Assembly: GCA_002327725.1 (NCBI GenBank)
Contig: DCXP01000085.1
Span: forward strand, 1-64,000
Length of the DNA stretch: 64,000 nt
Direction of reading: 5' to 3'
From: Proteobacteria bacterium UBA2133
GTDB taxonomy: Bacteria; Pseudomonadota; Gammaproteobacteria; Arenicellales; UBA868
Shown here: one piece after another, positions 40,783-50,565 of the stretch
Layout: every line of letters starts with the position of its first letter
Position numbering within the stretch: the first letter of the stretch is position 1
Notes under the pieces: generated by a model
Told to the model about the DNA's origin: nothing
The model's database searches: none
Seen by the model: only the letters and a program-made list of their open reading frames with translations
Position numbers and translations under genes: made by a program

Positions 40783-42465
40783 ATGAATAACTCCGGTCAC
40801 AGACGGGTTCGGGCGAAAGGCGCAGGGAAGGGTCACGCGGTGGACCCGGCAGCACAGGCCGAGGTCAGCACGGCCATCGCCGGAATCGAGCCCAGCCGGG
40901 ATCATCTCATCGAATGCCTGCATCGGATTCAGGACACCTACAAGCACCTGTCTGCCCGGCATCTGCTCGCATTGGCCGATTTACTGCGGTTGGCTCCGGC
41001 CGAGGTTTATGAGGTTGCGACTTTTTATCACCATTTCGACGTGGTTCGAGATGGCGAGGCCGCACCGCCATCTCTCACGGTCAGGGTCTGCGATTCTGTC
41101 AGCTGCAGCCTTTTCGGTGCCGAGGCGCTGATCAGCGATCTTAAGGCGCAGTTTGGCGAAGGGGTGCGTATCCAGCGGGTGCCGTGTGTCGGGCGCTGTG
41201 ACGAGGCGCCGGTTGCAGTCGTTGGCCAACATCCAGTGGGGCACGCAGATGGCGCGAAGGTATCGGCCTGTGTGGAGCAGGGTCAGGTCGGCCCTGATAC
41301 GCCACAGGACTGGATCCGCTACGACGCTTATCGCGCCGATAATGGTTACGCGTTGGCGATGCGCTGTCAGGACGATCCGGGACTGGCCGAGTCGATCACC
41401 GATGAACTTGATTCCTCGGGTCTTCGGGGCCTTGGCGGCGCTGGATTTCCGGCCGGGCGCAAATGGCGGATCCTGAAGGACCAGCCAGCCCCCCGGCTGA
41501 TGGCAGTCAACATAGATGAAGGAGAACCGGGGACCTTCAAGGACCGCTATTACCTTGAACGCGATCCGCACCGATTTCTGGAAGGTGTACTGATTGCAGC
41601 GCAGGTGGTGGGAATTGACAGTTGCTACCTGTACGTGCGGGATGAGTATCCGGGCGTTATTGAAATCCTGAACGAGGCTATCGCAGAACTGAAAGCGGGT
41701 TTCGAAAAGCCGCTGCCGGAATTCATTGTCCGCCGTGGCGCGGGCGCCTACATCTGTGGCGAAGAGTCAGCCATGATTGAGTCCATTGAGGGCAAGCGCG
41801 GACTCCCGAGATTACGTCCACCCTATGTTGCCGAGGTGGGGCTGTTCGGCCGTCCGACGCTGGAACACAACTGCGAAACGCTCTACTGGGTGCGGGACAT
41901 TGTCGATAAGGGATCCGAGTGGTTTGCCGGCCAGGGCCGGCGCGGCAGAAAGGGTTCGCGTTCATTTTCGGTCAGTGGACGCGTCAACAAGCCGGGAGTC
42001 CATCTGGCACCTGCGGGCATCAGTCTGCGCGAACTGATTGATGAATTCTGCGGCGGCATGCTGGAAGGCCACTCGCTTTACGCGTACTTCCCCGGCGGTG
42101 CCTCGGGGGGGATTCTGCCGGCGGCCCTCGCTGATGAGCCGCTCGACTTCGACACTCTTCAGCCCCATGGGTGTTTTATCGGTTCTGCTGCCGTGATGGT
42201 GCTCTCTCACCAAGACCGGGTGCGTGACGCCGCATTGAATACCTTGAAGTTCTTCGCCCACGAGTCCTGCGGCCAGTGCACACCGTGTCGTGTGGGCTGC
42301 GACCGGGCCACCGAGCTGATGCAGCAGCCGGTCTGGGATCAGACGCTGCTTGAGGAGCTCGCGACGGTTATGGAAGACGCCTCTATCTGCGGCCTGGGGC
42401 AGGCGGCGCCTAATCCTATCCGCTGTACGATCAAATATTTCCCCCACGAGGTTGAAAGTCAGTGA
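40783..42465 (+). CDS. fdsB: NAD-dependent formate dehydrogenase, fused gamma-beta subunit
   Basis: A 560-residue diaphorase fusing two NADH-dehydrogenase-like parts that pass electrons to NAD+. Residues 25-180 are NuoE/FdsG-like with a [2Fe-2S] site (VCDSVSC, VPCVGRCDEAP). Residues 200-555 are NuoF/FdsB-like: GLRGLGGAGFPAGRKW for NAD and FMN, YICGEESAMIESIEGKRGLPR, and ESCGQCTPCRVGCD for the [4Fe-4S] cluster. The next gene is the catalytic alpha subunit, overlapping by four bases, which fixes the role as formate dehydrogenase rather than complex I. The fusion merges what are two genes (fdsG, fdsB) in Ralstonia or Rhodobacter. Confidence 0.9.
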   Translation: MNNSGHRRVRAKGAGKGHAVDPAAQAEVSTAIAGIEPSRDHLIECLHRIQDTYKHLSARHLLALADLLRLAPAEVYEVATFYHHFDVVRDGEAAPPSLTVRVCDSVSCSLFGAEALISDLKAQFGEGVRIQRVPCVGRCDEAPVAVVGQHPVGHADGAKVSACVEQGQVGPDTPQDWIRYDAYRADNGYALAMRCQDDPGLAESITDELDSSGLRGLGGAGFPAGRKWRILKDQPAPRLMAVNIDEGEPGTFKDRYYLERDPHRFLEGVLIAAQVVGIDSCYLYVRDEYPGVIEILNEAIAELKAGFEKPLPEFIVRRGAGAYICGEESAMIESIEGKRGLPRLRPPYVAEVGLFGRPTLEHNCETLYWVRDIVDKGSEWFAGQGRRGRKGSRSFSVSGRVNKPGVHLAPAGISLRELIDEFCGGMLEGHSLYAYFPGGASGGILPAALADEPLDFDTLQPHGCFIGSAAVMVLSHQDRVRDAALNTLKFFAHESCGQCTPCRVGCDRATELMQQPVWDQTLLEELATVMEDASICGLGQAAPNPIRCTIKYFPHEVESQ

Positions 42466-45200
42466 CTACGGCTACCGACATTCCCGGTGGAGTCAGTTTC
42501 ACGCTCAATGATCAGTCGCTGACGGCGATGTCAGGCGAGACCATCCTGCAGGCTGCCCGGCGCCATGGCGTCGACATCCCGCACCTGTGCTATGCCGATG
42601 GGCTGGCGACGGCCGGCAACTGCCGGGCCTGTGTTGTTGAGATCGAGGGCGAGCCTGTGCTGGCGCCGTCGTGTTGCCGGGCCCCGACCGCGGGGATGAG
42701 GGTATCCAGTGATAACGAGCGGGCCCGCCGGTCGCAGTCTCTGGTGCTCGAACTGCTGCGGGGCGAGGTCGGTGATGCCAGTCATATGCAGGAGTCGGAG
42801 CTCGATCACTGGTGCGAGCGCTATGAGTTAAAACGCAGCCGCTTCGGCGGACGTGATCGGCCGTCGGAGGATGTCTCGCATCCGGCTATCGCAGTCAACC
42901 TCGAGAGCTGTATCCGGTGCACCCGGTGCGTCCGTGCCTGTCGTGAGGAGCAGATGAACGATGTCATCGGGCTGGCACACCGGGGAGCGTACGCCCAGAT
43001 TGTGTTTGATCTCGGAGATGCGCTGGGCAGCAGTTCCTGCGTCGGCTGCGGGGAATGCGTCCAGGCCTGTCCCACAGGCGCGCTGATGCCCGCAGGCGAT
43101 GTGGGTCTCGAAGCGATTGACCGGAAGGTGGACTCCGTCTGTCCCTACTGTGGTGTCGGCTGTCTCCTGACTTATCACATCAGGGATAACCGTATCCGCT
43201 ACGTCACCGGTCGTGACGGGCCTGCCAATAAAGGGCGTCTGTGCGTAAAGGGTCGTTACGGTTTTGACTACGTCAATCACCCCGATCGGCTGACCCGGCC
43301 GATGATCCGCCGCGAAGGGATAGCCAAGGGTCTCAACGAACATTTTGATCCCCAGCATCCTGAGAAGATGTTCCGACCGGCCTCCTGGGAAGAGGCGCTG
43401 GATCATGCCGCAGCCGGCCTTCAGAGAATCCGTGATACCGAGGGCCCGCAGGCGCTGGCCGGCTTTGGTTCGGCCAAGGGCAGCAATGAGGAGGCCTATC
43501 TTTTCCAGAAACTGGTACGCACAGGATTCGCTACCAACAACGTCGACCACTGCACCCGGCTCTGTCACGCGTCTTCGGTAGCCGCGCTGCTCGAGGGCGT
43601 CGGGTCGGGCGCGGTCTCAAACCAGGTCGAGGATGCGGCCCACGCCGAAGTCATCGTGGTGATCGGCGCAAATCCGACTTCGAACCACCCTGTAGCCGCT
43701 ACCTTCATCAAGAATGCAGCCCGGCGCGGTGCGACTTTGATTGTTATGGATCCCCGCCGGACCGAGCTTGCACGCCACGCGGATCATTTTCTTCAGTTCC
43801 GTGCGGATACGGACGTGGCCCTGCTGAACGCCATGATCCATACCATCATCGATGAAGGACTTACCGATCAGGCCTTCATTGATGCCCGGACCAGCCATTT
43901 TGATGAGTTTCGTGAGAAAGTTGGCCAGTTCAGCCCCGAGGAGATGGCGCCGATATGCGGTATTGACGCCGAGGTGATCCGGAGTTGTGCGCGGGTCTAT
44001 GCTTCGTCGAAGGCCTCGATCATCTTCTGGGGGATGGGGGTCTCACAGCACGTTCACGGTACCGATAACGCCCGCTGTCTGATCGCGCTGTCGCTGATGA
44101 CGGGTAATATCGGCCGGCCCGGAACGGGTTTGCATCCATTACGCGGGCAAAACAACGTACAGGGCGCATCAGATGCCGGCCTGATCCCCATGATGTTTCC
44201 CGATTACCGGCGGGTCGATAACGGGGAAGCGTCCGCCTTCTTCTCTGATTATTGGAAGGCCGATCTTGACGACCAACCGGGACTCACCGTGGTGGAGATT
44301 ATCGACCAGGCTTGCGAAGGAAAGATTCGGGGCATGTACATCATGGGTGAGAACCCGGCCATGTCTGATCCCGATCTCAATCATGCCCGGGCGGGGCTTG
44401 CCGCCCTCGAGCACCTGGTGCTGCAGGATATCTTCCTGACAGAGACCGCGGCCTACGCGGATATTCTGCTGCCGGCATCGGCCTTTCCCGAAAAGACCGG
44501 CACTTTTTCGAATACCGACCGGCGCGTGCAGTTGGGCCGTCAGGCGCTGGAGTCCCCGGGCGATGCCCGCCAGGACATCTGGATCATCCAGGAGATTGCG
44601 AGGCGCCTCAATCTTGGCTGGGATTATGACGGGGTTGAGGCGGTGTTTAACGAAATGCGCGGTGCCATGCCGAGTATTGCCGGTATCTCATGGCAAAGGC
44701 TTCAGGCCGAGCACAGCGTCACCTATCCGTGCGCGGGTGACGATGACCCGGGACAGGGGGTGGTCTTTCAGGAAGCGTTCCTGACGAATGACGGGCGCGG
44801 CCGGTTTGTGCCGGCGAGCCTTGAAAGCGCCAACGAACTCCCCGACGAGGAGTATCCACTGGTCCTGATCACGGGCCGCCAACTGGAACACTGGCACACC
44901 GGATCCATGACCCGAAGGTCGCGGGTGCTTGACGCGATCGAGCCCGAGCCGGTGGTCAGTGCGCACCCGAACGATCTTCAGCAACTGGGGGTTGCGGAGG
45001 GAGAGCCGATCCGGGTAACTTCCAGGCGCGGTGAGGTGGTAGCGCTCGCCCGTGCGGACCGGGGAATGCGCCAGGGTGAGGTCTTCATTCCCTTCTGTTA
45101 CCACGAAGCAGCAGCCAACCTGCTGACCAACGCAGCCCTCGATCCCGTAGGAAAAATTGCAGAGGTTAAGTACTGTGCCGTACGGGTGAGTGCGGCCTGA
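42462..45200 (+). CDS. fdsA: formate dehydrogenase alpha subunit (molybdenum or tungsten)
   Basis: The catalytic subunit, oxidising formate to CO2, 912 residues starting at a GTG. It has an N-terminal [2Fe-2S] domain ([15 protein letters not shown]), two ferredoxin-type clusters ([22 protein letters not shown]), a further cluster (VCPYCGVGC) and the bis-MGD domain. The catalytic ligand is Cys368 in [16 protein letters not shown], where E. coli FdhF has selenocysteine, so no selenium is needed. A C-terminal molybdopterin-dinucleotide domain follows ([20 protein letters not shown]). It overlaps fdsB; folD starts 15 bp later. The small fdsD and the sulfur-transfer fdhD genes are not seen here. 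Confidence 0.94.
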   Translation: MTTATDIPGGVSFTLNDQSLTAMSGETILQAARRHGVDIPHLCYADGLATAGNCRACVVEIEGEPVLAPSCCRAPTAGMRVSSDNERARRSQSLVLELLRGEVGDASHMQESELDHWCERYELKRSRFGGRDRPSEDVSHPAIAVNLESCIRCTRCVRACREEQMNDVIGLAHRGAYAQIVFDLGDALGSSSCVGCGECVQACPTGALMPAGDVGLEAIDRKVDSVCPYCGVGCLLTYHIRDNRIRYVTGRDGPANKGRLCVKGRYGFDYVNHPDRLTRPMIRREGIAKGLNEHFDPQHPEKMFRPASWEEALDHAAAGLQRIRDTEGPQALAGFGSAKGSNEEAYLFQKLVRTGFATNNVDHCTRLCHASSVAALLEGVGSGAVSNQVEDAAHAEVIVVIGANPTSNHPVAATFIKNAARRGATLIVMDPRRTELARHADHFLQFRADTDVALLNAMIHTIIDEGLTDQAFIDARTSHFDEFREKVGQFSPEEMAPICGIDAEVIRSCARVYASSKASIIFWGMGVSQHVHGTDNARCLIALSLMTGNIGRPGTGLHPLRGQNNVQGASDAGLIPMMFPDYRRVDNGEASAFFSDYWKADLDDQPGLTVVEIIDQACEGKIRGMYIMGENPAMSDPDLNHARAGLAALEHLVLQDIFLTETAAYADILLPASAFPEKTGTFSNTDRRVQLGRQALESPGDARQDIWIIQEIARRLNLGWDYDGVEAVFNEMRGAMPSIAGISWQRLQAEHSVTYPCAGDDDPGQGVVFQEAFLTNDGRGRFVPASLESANELPDEEYPLVLITGRQLEHWHTGSMTRRSRVLDAIEPEPVVSAHPNDLQQLGVAEGEPIRVTSRRGEVVALARADRGMRQGEVFIPFCYHEAAANLLTNAALDPVGKIAEVKYCAVRVSAA

Positions 45201-45214
45201 AGATAGGAATCACA

Positions 45215-46096
45215 ATGGCAAAAAAAATCGATGGCAAGGCATCCGCGCAGGGACTGAGAGAGCGGGTCGGCGAGGCGGTGAGCGCTCTGCAGCGCGATCA
45301 CGGTCTGACACCCGGCCTGGCGGTGGTGCTGGTCGGTGAGGATCCGGCGAGCCAGGTCTACGTGCGCAACAAGGGCAAGCAGACGCTCGAAGCCGGGATG
45401 AACTCCTACGAGCATAAATTGTCAGAGACCACCGGCCAGGAGGAACTGCTCGCACTGATTGCCGAGCTGAACAGTGATCCGGGTGTTCACGGAATCCTCG
45501 TTCAGTTGCCGCTGCCCGCACAGATTGATGCGCACGCGGTCATTAACGCCATCGATCCCGATAAGGACGTAGACGGCTTTCATCTCATTAACGTTGGCCG
45601 CTTGGCGACCGGCGCCCCGGGACTGGTGCCGTGCACTCCGCTTGGCTGCATGATGCTGCTCAAGGATGAGCTCAAAGACCTGAGCGGAAAAAATGCGGTG
45701 GTTGTGGGTCGATCGAATATTGTGGGAAAGCCCATGTCGGCCTTGTTGCTGGCCGAAAGCTGCACCGTCACCACCGCGCATTCCCGGACACAGGATCTCC
45801 CCGGGGTCTGCCGCGAGGCGGATATTCTGGTCGCGGCCGTTGGTCGGCCGCAGATGGTGCCCGGGGACTGGATCAAGCCCGGAGCGACGGTGATCGATGT
45901 GGGGATCAACCGGGTTGAGGGAGCGGAAGGCAAGACCCGTCTGGTGGGAGATGTCGACCACGCCTCAGCGGAAGCGGTGGCCGGCGCGATCACGCCGGTG
46001 CCTGGCGGCGTTGGACCCATGACGATTGCCTGCCTTCTGCGCAATACGGTGCAGGCAGCCTGTGCGGCGAACGGGATTGCCTTCGACCTCGACTAG
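45215..46096 (+). CDS. folD: bifunctional methylene-THF dehydrogenase / methenyl-THF cyclohydrolase
   Basis: FolD interconverts methylene-, methenyl- and 10-formyl-tetrahydrofolate, 293 residues. [15 protein letters not shown] holds the catalytic tyrosine and lysine region, then [38 protein letters not shown], the NADP loop [17 protein letters not shown] and the C-terminal [20 protein letters not shown] lies six bases before the ATG. Being 15 bp after fdsA it is almost certainly in the same operon, tying folate C1 units to formate oxidation. Confidence 0.97.
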   Translation: MAKKIDGKASAQGLRERVGEAVSALQRDHGLTPGLAVVLVGEDPASQVYVRNKGKQTLEAGMNSYEHKLSETTGQEELLALIAELNSDPGVHGILVQLPLPAQIDAHAVINAIDPDKDVDGFHLINVGRLATGAPGLVPCTPLGCMMLLKDELKDLSGKNAVVVGRSNIVGKPMSALLLAESCTVTTAHSRTQDLPGVCREADILVAAVGRPQMVPGDWIKPGATVIDVGINRVEGAEGKTRLVGDVDHASAEAVAGAITPVPGGVGPMTIACLLRNTVQAACAANGIAFDLD

Positions 46097-46104
46097 GATG
46101 CAAA

Positions 46105-46137
46105 AGCGCCGGAATGGCGTGGCCGCATGCCGGCGCT
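46105..46137 (-). terminator. possible terminator of dnaE2
   Basis: A perfect eight-base stem, AGCGCCGG (46105-46112) with CCGGCGCT (46130-46137), encloses a 17-base loop. On the minus strand it is followed by TTTT, and its first base is the last base of the dnaE2 stop. On the plus strand, after folD, there is no T-run. The long loop weakens the call. Confidence 0.45.
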
Positions 46138-49100
46138 CAGTGAAAATCCCGGCTCCGGGTAGTGAGGCTGCCCAGCATCGCCGTGTAGTCTCTCAGGTGA
46201 TGGGCGATCACATGAATCACCTGACCCTCTCTTTGAACCTGGCCGCGTACCCCAAGCAGCTGTGACCCGACCAGCGCCTGATGCTGGCGTTCTGCCAGGC
46301 GCTGCCAGACCACCAGGTTGGTATTGCCGGTTTCATCCTCCAGCGTCACAAAGGTGACATTGTTTGCGCTCGAGGGTCTTTGCCGCGTCGTGACGATCCC
46401 GGCAGTATGCACGTAATGTCCATTTTGTGATCGATCGATATCAGCGCTTGTGACGACACCCAAAGACTTAAGCTGCTGGCGCAGCAGAGCGAGGGGATGC
46501 GGACCCAGCGTCAATCCCGTACTGGCGTAATCCGCGCATACTGACTCGTCCGCATGAGGTGCACGCAGCATGGGTACGGCTTCACGGATACGCGGGGCCG
46601 GAAATACGGGCGATGATTTTTCAATACCCCCCGCAGACCATGCTGCCTGACGCCGGTGACTGTGTATCAGAGTTGATAAAGCGTCAGCGCCAGCCAGTGC
46701 CTGAAGATCCCCTTTATCCAGGGCGGCGCGGTGAGCAAGATCTTCAAGACCGGTAAAAGGTTGTTGCTTTCGGGCTGCAGTCAGGCGTGTCGCGCCGGCA
46801 TGACTGAGGTGCTTGACCATTGCTAACCCCAGGCGCAGGGTCAGATGCCCATTGACGGGCTCGATAGTGCAGTCCCATTCGCTCTTTGTAACGTCCACCG
46901 GCTGGATGACGACACCATGGCGGCGGGCATCCTGTACCAGTTGGGAAGGCGAATAAAAGCCCATCGGCTGGCTGTTCAGCAGGGCGCAGGTAAATATGGC
47001 AGGTTGGTGGCATTTGAGCCAGGCAGACACATACACCATCAGCGCAAAACTGGCGGCGTGTGATTCGGGAAATCCGTACTCACCAAATCCCAGAATCTGC
47101 TGGTAGATGCGCCGTGCAAAGTCCTCACTGTAGCCGCGCGCCCGCATGCCCCGGATCAGCCGTTCCTCATAGTGGCCCAGCCCGCCGTGGCGCTTCCAGG
47201 CTGCCATGTCCCGGCGCAGGCTGTCAGCCTCCCCCGGTGTGAATCCTGCTGCAACCATGGCCAGCTTGATGACCTGCTCCTGGAAGATTGGGACACCCAG
47301 GGTGCGTGCCAGCACCTCCCGGACCGCTTCGCTGGGATAGGAGACCGCCTCTTCACCATTGCGGCGCCTGAGATAGGGGTGCACCATGTCACCTTGAATG
47401 GGCCCTGGGCGGACAATAGCCACCTCAATCACCAGGTCGTAAAAGCAGCGTGGCCGCAGGCGGGGCAGCATGGCCATCTGTGCGCGCGATTCAATCTGGA
47501 AGACCCCGACCGTATCGGCATTGCTGATCATCCGGTAAACCTGTGAATCCTCTGCCGGCACGGTTGCCATGGTCATCTCGGTGCCATGATGCTTGTGTAT
47601 CAGATCGAGCGCACGATGAATTGCGCTCAGCATACCCAGCGCCAGGCAGTCGACTTTAAGCAGGCCGAGAATATCGATGTCAGTTTTGTCCCACTGGATA
47701 ACGGTCCGCTCGGCCATAGCGGCATTTTCGATAGGCACCAGATCGCACAGTGGCTCATGGGAGATTACAAAGCCCCCGGAATGCTGGGACAGATGGCGGG
47801 GAAAACCGATCAACTGCTGAACGAGTGTCAGGACCCGGCGTAACACCGGGGCGTTTGGGTCAAGACCGATCTTCAGCACACGGCCTGGGATGACCTGGTT
47901 GCCCTGCCAGCAGATGCGGTTTCCGGCAAGACGCTCGATCTGATCCTGCGACAGGCCCAGCGCCCGCCCGACATCGCGTACCGCACTGCGTGAGCGGTAA
48001 GTGATCACTGCGCTCGTCAGAGCGGCCCGGTGCCGCCCGTAGCGCCGGTAGACATATTGCATGACTTCCTCACGGCGCTCGTGCTCAAAATCCACATCAA
48101 TATCCGGCGGCTCATTACGCTCGCGTGAGACGAAGCGTTCAAACAGGATCTCCATGCGTGCCGGATCGACTTCGGTAATCCCTAAGGCAAAGCACACCGC
48201 TGAGTTTGCCGCCGAGCCGCGGCCCTGGCAGAGAATGTTTCGGGACCGGGCAAAGCAGACAATGTCGTAGACCGTCAGGAAGTAGCCTTCGTAACCGAGT
48301 TCAGCAATCAGGCTGAGCTCATGCTCAATCTGGCGGAGCACTTTTTCAGTGGGTCCCTCCGGCCAGCGCTTGTCGATACCGGCGTCGACCCGTTGGCGAA
48401 GATACTGGGTGGGGCTCAAGCCATCCGGTACCCGCTCACAGGGGTAGCGATAGCGCAGTTCATCCAGCGAGAAGCGGCATCGATCCGCAATGTTTATGCT
48501 TTCATCCAGAAGAGGGCGCGGATAAATGCGCTCCAGCACTGCCTGAGTTTTGAGATGGCGTTCCGCGTTGGGCGCAAGCGTGTGCCTGATGGCGGCTACG
48601 GGTTTCTGGCACCGTATCGCAGACAGCGTGTCCTGCAGGGGCTGGCGCGCCCGGATGTGCATATGCACATTTCCAGCTGCAACCAGCGGCACGCCGGTTT
48701 TTTGTGACAGATTCTGCAGGGACTGGTGATGGGTATGGTCACTGCCATAGCCCGGCTGCTCAAGTGCCAGCCAGACCCTGCCGGGCATCAGCCTCTGCAT
48801 ACGCCGGGTGTGCTGAAAAAGCGCCTGATACCGTGATGCCAGTGCGTCTTGTGATGCTGGTGCAGGGTCGCTGGCAATCAGTGCAAGACAGTTCTGCAGG
48901 GAATCTGCACAAAGATCATTGGTGCCGAGGCGGTAGTGACCCTTGGTTGCATGCCGACGGGACGCGGTAATCAGCCGGGTCAACTCACGGTAGCCTTGCC
49001 GGTTCATGACCAGGAGAATCAGCCTGTCACTATTGTCCAGGGTGAATTCACTGCCGATGATGAGGTGCAGGCCCAGTTCGCGGGCTGCGGTATGCGCTCT

Positions 49101-49247
49101 GACGACTCCGGCAACACTGCACTCGTCGGTCAGGGCAAGCGCACGGTATCCAAGTTCAAAAGCTCTTTGAACCAGTTCGCCAGGGTGCGAGGCGCCCCTT
49201 AAAAAGGTGAAATTTGATATGCAGTGCAGTTCGGCATAGCCGGACAT
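46137..49247 (-). CDS. dnaE2: error-prone DNA polymerase DnaE2 (ImuC)
   Basis: A C-family translesion polymerase used in SOS mutagenesis, 1036 residues. It opens with a PHP domain of DnaE2 type (AELHCISNFTFLRGASHPGEL). The palm has GRGSAANSAVCFALGITEVDP and the catalytic aspartates in PPDIDVDFEHERREEVM. RPGPIQGDMVHPYLRRR, GFPESHAASFALMVYVSAWLK and a C-terminal OB fold (HTAGIVTTRQRPSSANNVTF) follow. It lacks the C-terminal clamp- and tau-binding tail of DnaE1. The ATG is 16 bp from a consensus LexA box. Its usual partners imuA and imuB are not adjacent. Confidence 0.95.
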   Translation of the reverse strand: MSGYAELHCISNFTFLRGASHPGELVQRAFELGYRALALTDECSVAGVVRAHTAARELGLHLIIGSEFTLDNSDRLILLVMNRQGYRELTRLITASRRHATKGHYRLGTNDLCADSLQNCLALIASDPAPASQDALASRYQALFQHTRRMQRLMPGRVWLALEQPGYGSDHTHHQSLQNLSQKTGVPLVAAGNVHMHIRARQPLQDTLSAIRCQKPVAAIRHTLAPNAERHLKTQAVLERIYPRPLLDESINIADRCRFSLDELRYRYPCERVPDGLSPTQYLRQRVDAGIDKRWPEGPTEKVLRQIEHELSLIAELGYEGYFLTVYDIVCFARSRNILCQGRGSAANSAVCFALGITEVDPARMEILFERFVSRERNEPPDIDVDFEHERREEVMQYVYRRYGRHRAALTSAVITYRSRSAVRDVGRALGLSQDQIERLAGNRICWQGNQVIPGRVLKIGLDPNAPVLRRVLTLVQQLIGFPRHLSQHSGGFVISHEPLCDLVPIENAAMAERTVIQWDKTDIDILGLLKVDCLALGMLSAIHRALDLIHKHHGTEMTMATVPAEDSQVYRMISNADTVGVFQIESRAQMAMLPRLRPRCFYDLVIEVAIVRPGPIQGDMVHPYLRRRNGEEAVSYPSEAVREVLARTLGVPIFQEQVIKLAMVAAGFTPGEADSLRRDMAAWKRHGGLGHYEERLIRGMRARGYSEDFARRIYQQILGFGEYGFPESHAASFALMVYVSAWLKCHQPAIFTCALLNSQPMGFYSPSQLVQDARRHGVVIQPVDVTKSEWDCTIEPVNGHLTLRLGLAMVKHLSHAGATRLTAARKQQPFTGLEDLAHRAALDKGDLQALAGADALSTLIHSHRRQAAWSAGGIEKSSPVFPAPRIREAVPMLRAPHADESVCADYASTGLTLGPHPLALLRQQLKSLGVVTSADIDRSQNGHYVHTAGIVTTRQRPSSANNVTFVTLEDETGNTNLVVWQRLAERQHQALVGSQLLGVRGQVQREGQVIHVIAHHLRDYTAMLGSLTTRSRDFH

Positions 49248-49253
49248 ATCGGA

Positions 49254-49291
49254 ATTCCAGTATACTGTATAAATATACAGTATACTGGAAT
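49254..49291. promoter_or_regulatory. LexA (SOS) box inside a 38-bp palindrome
   Basis: The core TACTGTATAAATATACAGTA (49263-49282) is CTG-N10-CAG with a fully AT spacer, one base from the E. coli LexA consensus. The symmetry continues outward so that 49254-49271 pairs base for base with 49274-49291, leaving only two central A residues unpaired: 18-bp arms. Each arm contains CAGTATACTG (49258-49267 and 49278-49287), itself a palindrome. It lies 7-44 bp before the dnaE2 start, so LexA bound there would cover the promoter. Confidence 0.92.
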
Positions 49292-49321
49292 CGATTTAGG
49301 GGATGTATCTGCTGCTGCCGG

Positions 49322-50518
49322 TCAGGCCTCGCGCTGTGCCATGGCAATGAAACCCACGGCTGAGAGCGAGAGTATCCCGGCGAATCCGAAACTCGCCACC
49401 AGGCTGAAATCCCCGATCAGCCCTGCAAAGACCGCGCCGAGCGCCCCTACGCCGTCGAGCACCACAAAGACAAAGCCCATGGAAGTCGCCTCGTGTTTGC
49501 TCGAATAGTCGACCGCCATGGCGAGGACACCGGAACGGATCGCGACCAGCACTGCCATGGCGCACACCAGTACCCCGATGGTGCCGAGCGGTGTATCCAG
49601 AAACAGGACCGATCCCGACAGGATCGCGGCCAGGACCGAGCAGGAAGCGAAAATCCCGAAGCGCCCACGCCGGTCTGACAGTCGCCCCACCAGCGGCTGA
49701 CCAATGGACCCCGCCAGCATGGCGAGCGCAAATGCGACACCGGTCTCGGCCGGGCTGAAGCCGAAAGCGCGCTGGGAATAGAACGGCATCATGGTCATCA
49801 ATGCGATTAACGCCATGTTGTAGGTTGCAATTCCCCCAACGAGGAGCAGCCCGGTCCGGCTCCGCCACTCGACAATAAACGCCATCAGATCGCCTCTGGT
49901 CAGGGCAGTGTTGGCGTGCCTGGAGGGAATACGCCGAAACAGGAAAAAGAAGGCGGTTCCCATCAATGCGGCCGGCAGCACCGAGAGTTGCAGAACCTGC
50001 TGCCAGTCGAGCATGGCCAGCAAAAAGCCCACCATCAGCGGAGAGAAGACCTCGGCGAGCGTTCCGCCAATGGCGTGAATACCGAGCGCCTGACCGCGCT
50101 GCTGCGGCATCTGCCGCACCAGCATCCCGGTCGCAATCGGATGCCAGGCGGCGTCACCCATACCGCCAATGGCAAGCAGGACCGCAAGAGACCAGAATCC
50201 CGGGGCTTCGGATGCCAGCAGATAGCCGAGCGTGACCCACCAGAAGGTTCCGAGCAGCAGAGCGCCCTGGGAGCGCACCCGGTCCGCCAGAATCCCTGCC
50301 GGAAAGTAGGCGAGCGAAGCACCGATCGAGTGAATGGTGAGCAAAAGGCCAATCTCGGAGGGTTTAAGTTCAAGCGCAAGACCAATCGCTGGCGCCAGAA
50401 GCCAGATGGCTCCGACTGCCCAGTCGTTGGAAAGATGACCCAGGACGCAGACCCCTTGCAATGTCTTTGATCCCAGCAGCCGATCCTGCGGTTGGTCTTC
50501 CGGATTTATCGCAGTCAT
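49322..50518 (-). CDS. MFS transporter
   Basis: An inner-membrane major facilitator protein of 398 residues with twelve hydrophobic segments. It carries the loop motif PAGILADRVRSQG between helices 2 and 3, and its repeat PLVGRLSDRRGRFG in the second half. No substrate signature is recognisable. I used the ATG at 50518; the frame opens upstream only at a TTG. The end is 74 bp from dnaE2 on the same strand, and the gene is divergent from the decarboxylase with 47 bp between starts. Confidence 0.88.
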   Translation of the reverse strand: MTAINPEDQPQDRLLGSKTLQGVCVLGHLSNDWAVGAIWLLAPAIGLALELKPSEIGLLLTIHSIGASLAYFPAGILADRVRSQGALLLGTFWWVTLGYLLASEAPGFWSLAVLLAIGGMGDAAWHPIATGMLVRQMPQQRGQALGIHAIGGTLAEVFSPLMVGFLLAMLDWQQVLQLSVLPAALMGTAFFFLFRRIPSRHANTALTRGDLMAFIVEWRSRTGLLLVGGIATYNMALIALMTMMPFYSQRAFGFSPAETGVAFALAMLAGSIGQPLVGRLSDRRGRFGIFASCSVLAAILSGSVLFLDTPLGTIGVLVCAMAVLVAIRSGVLAMAVDYSSKHEATSMGFVFVVLDGVGALGAVFAGLIGDFSLVASFGFAGILSLSAVGFIAMAQREA

Positions 50519-50565
50519 TGTGTCAAAATTACGCCCACTCAATTTAACCGAGCATCAAGATTGCC

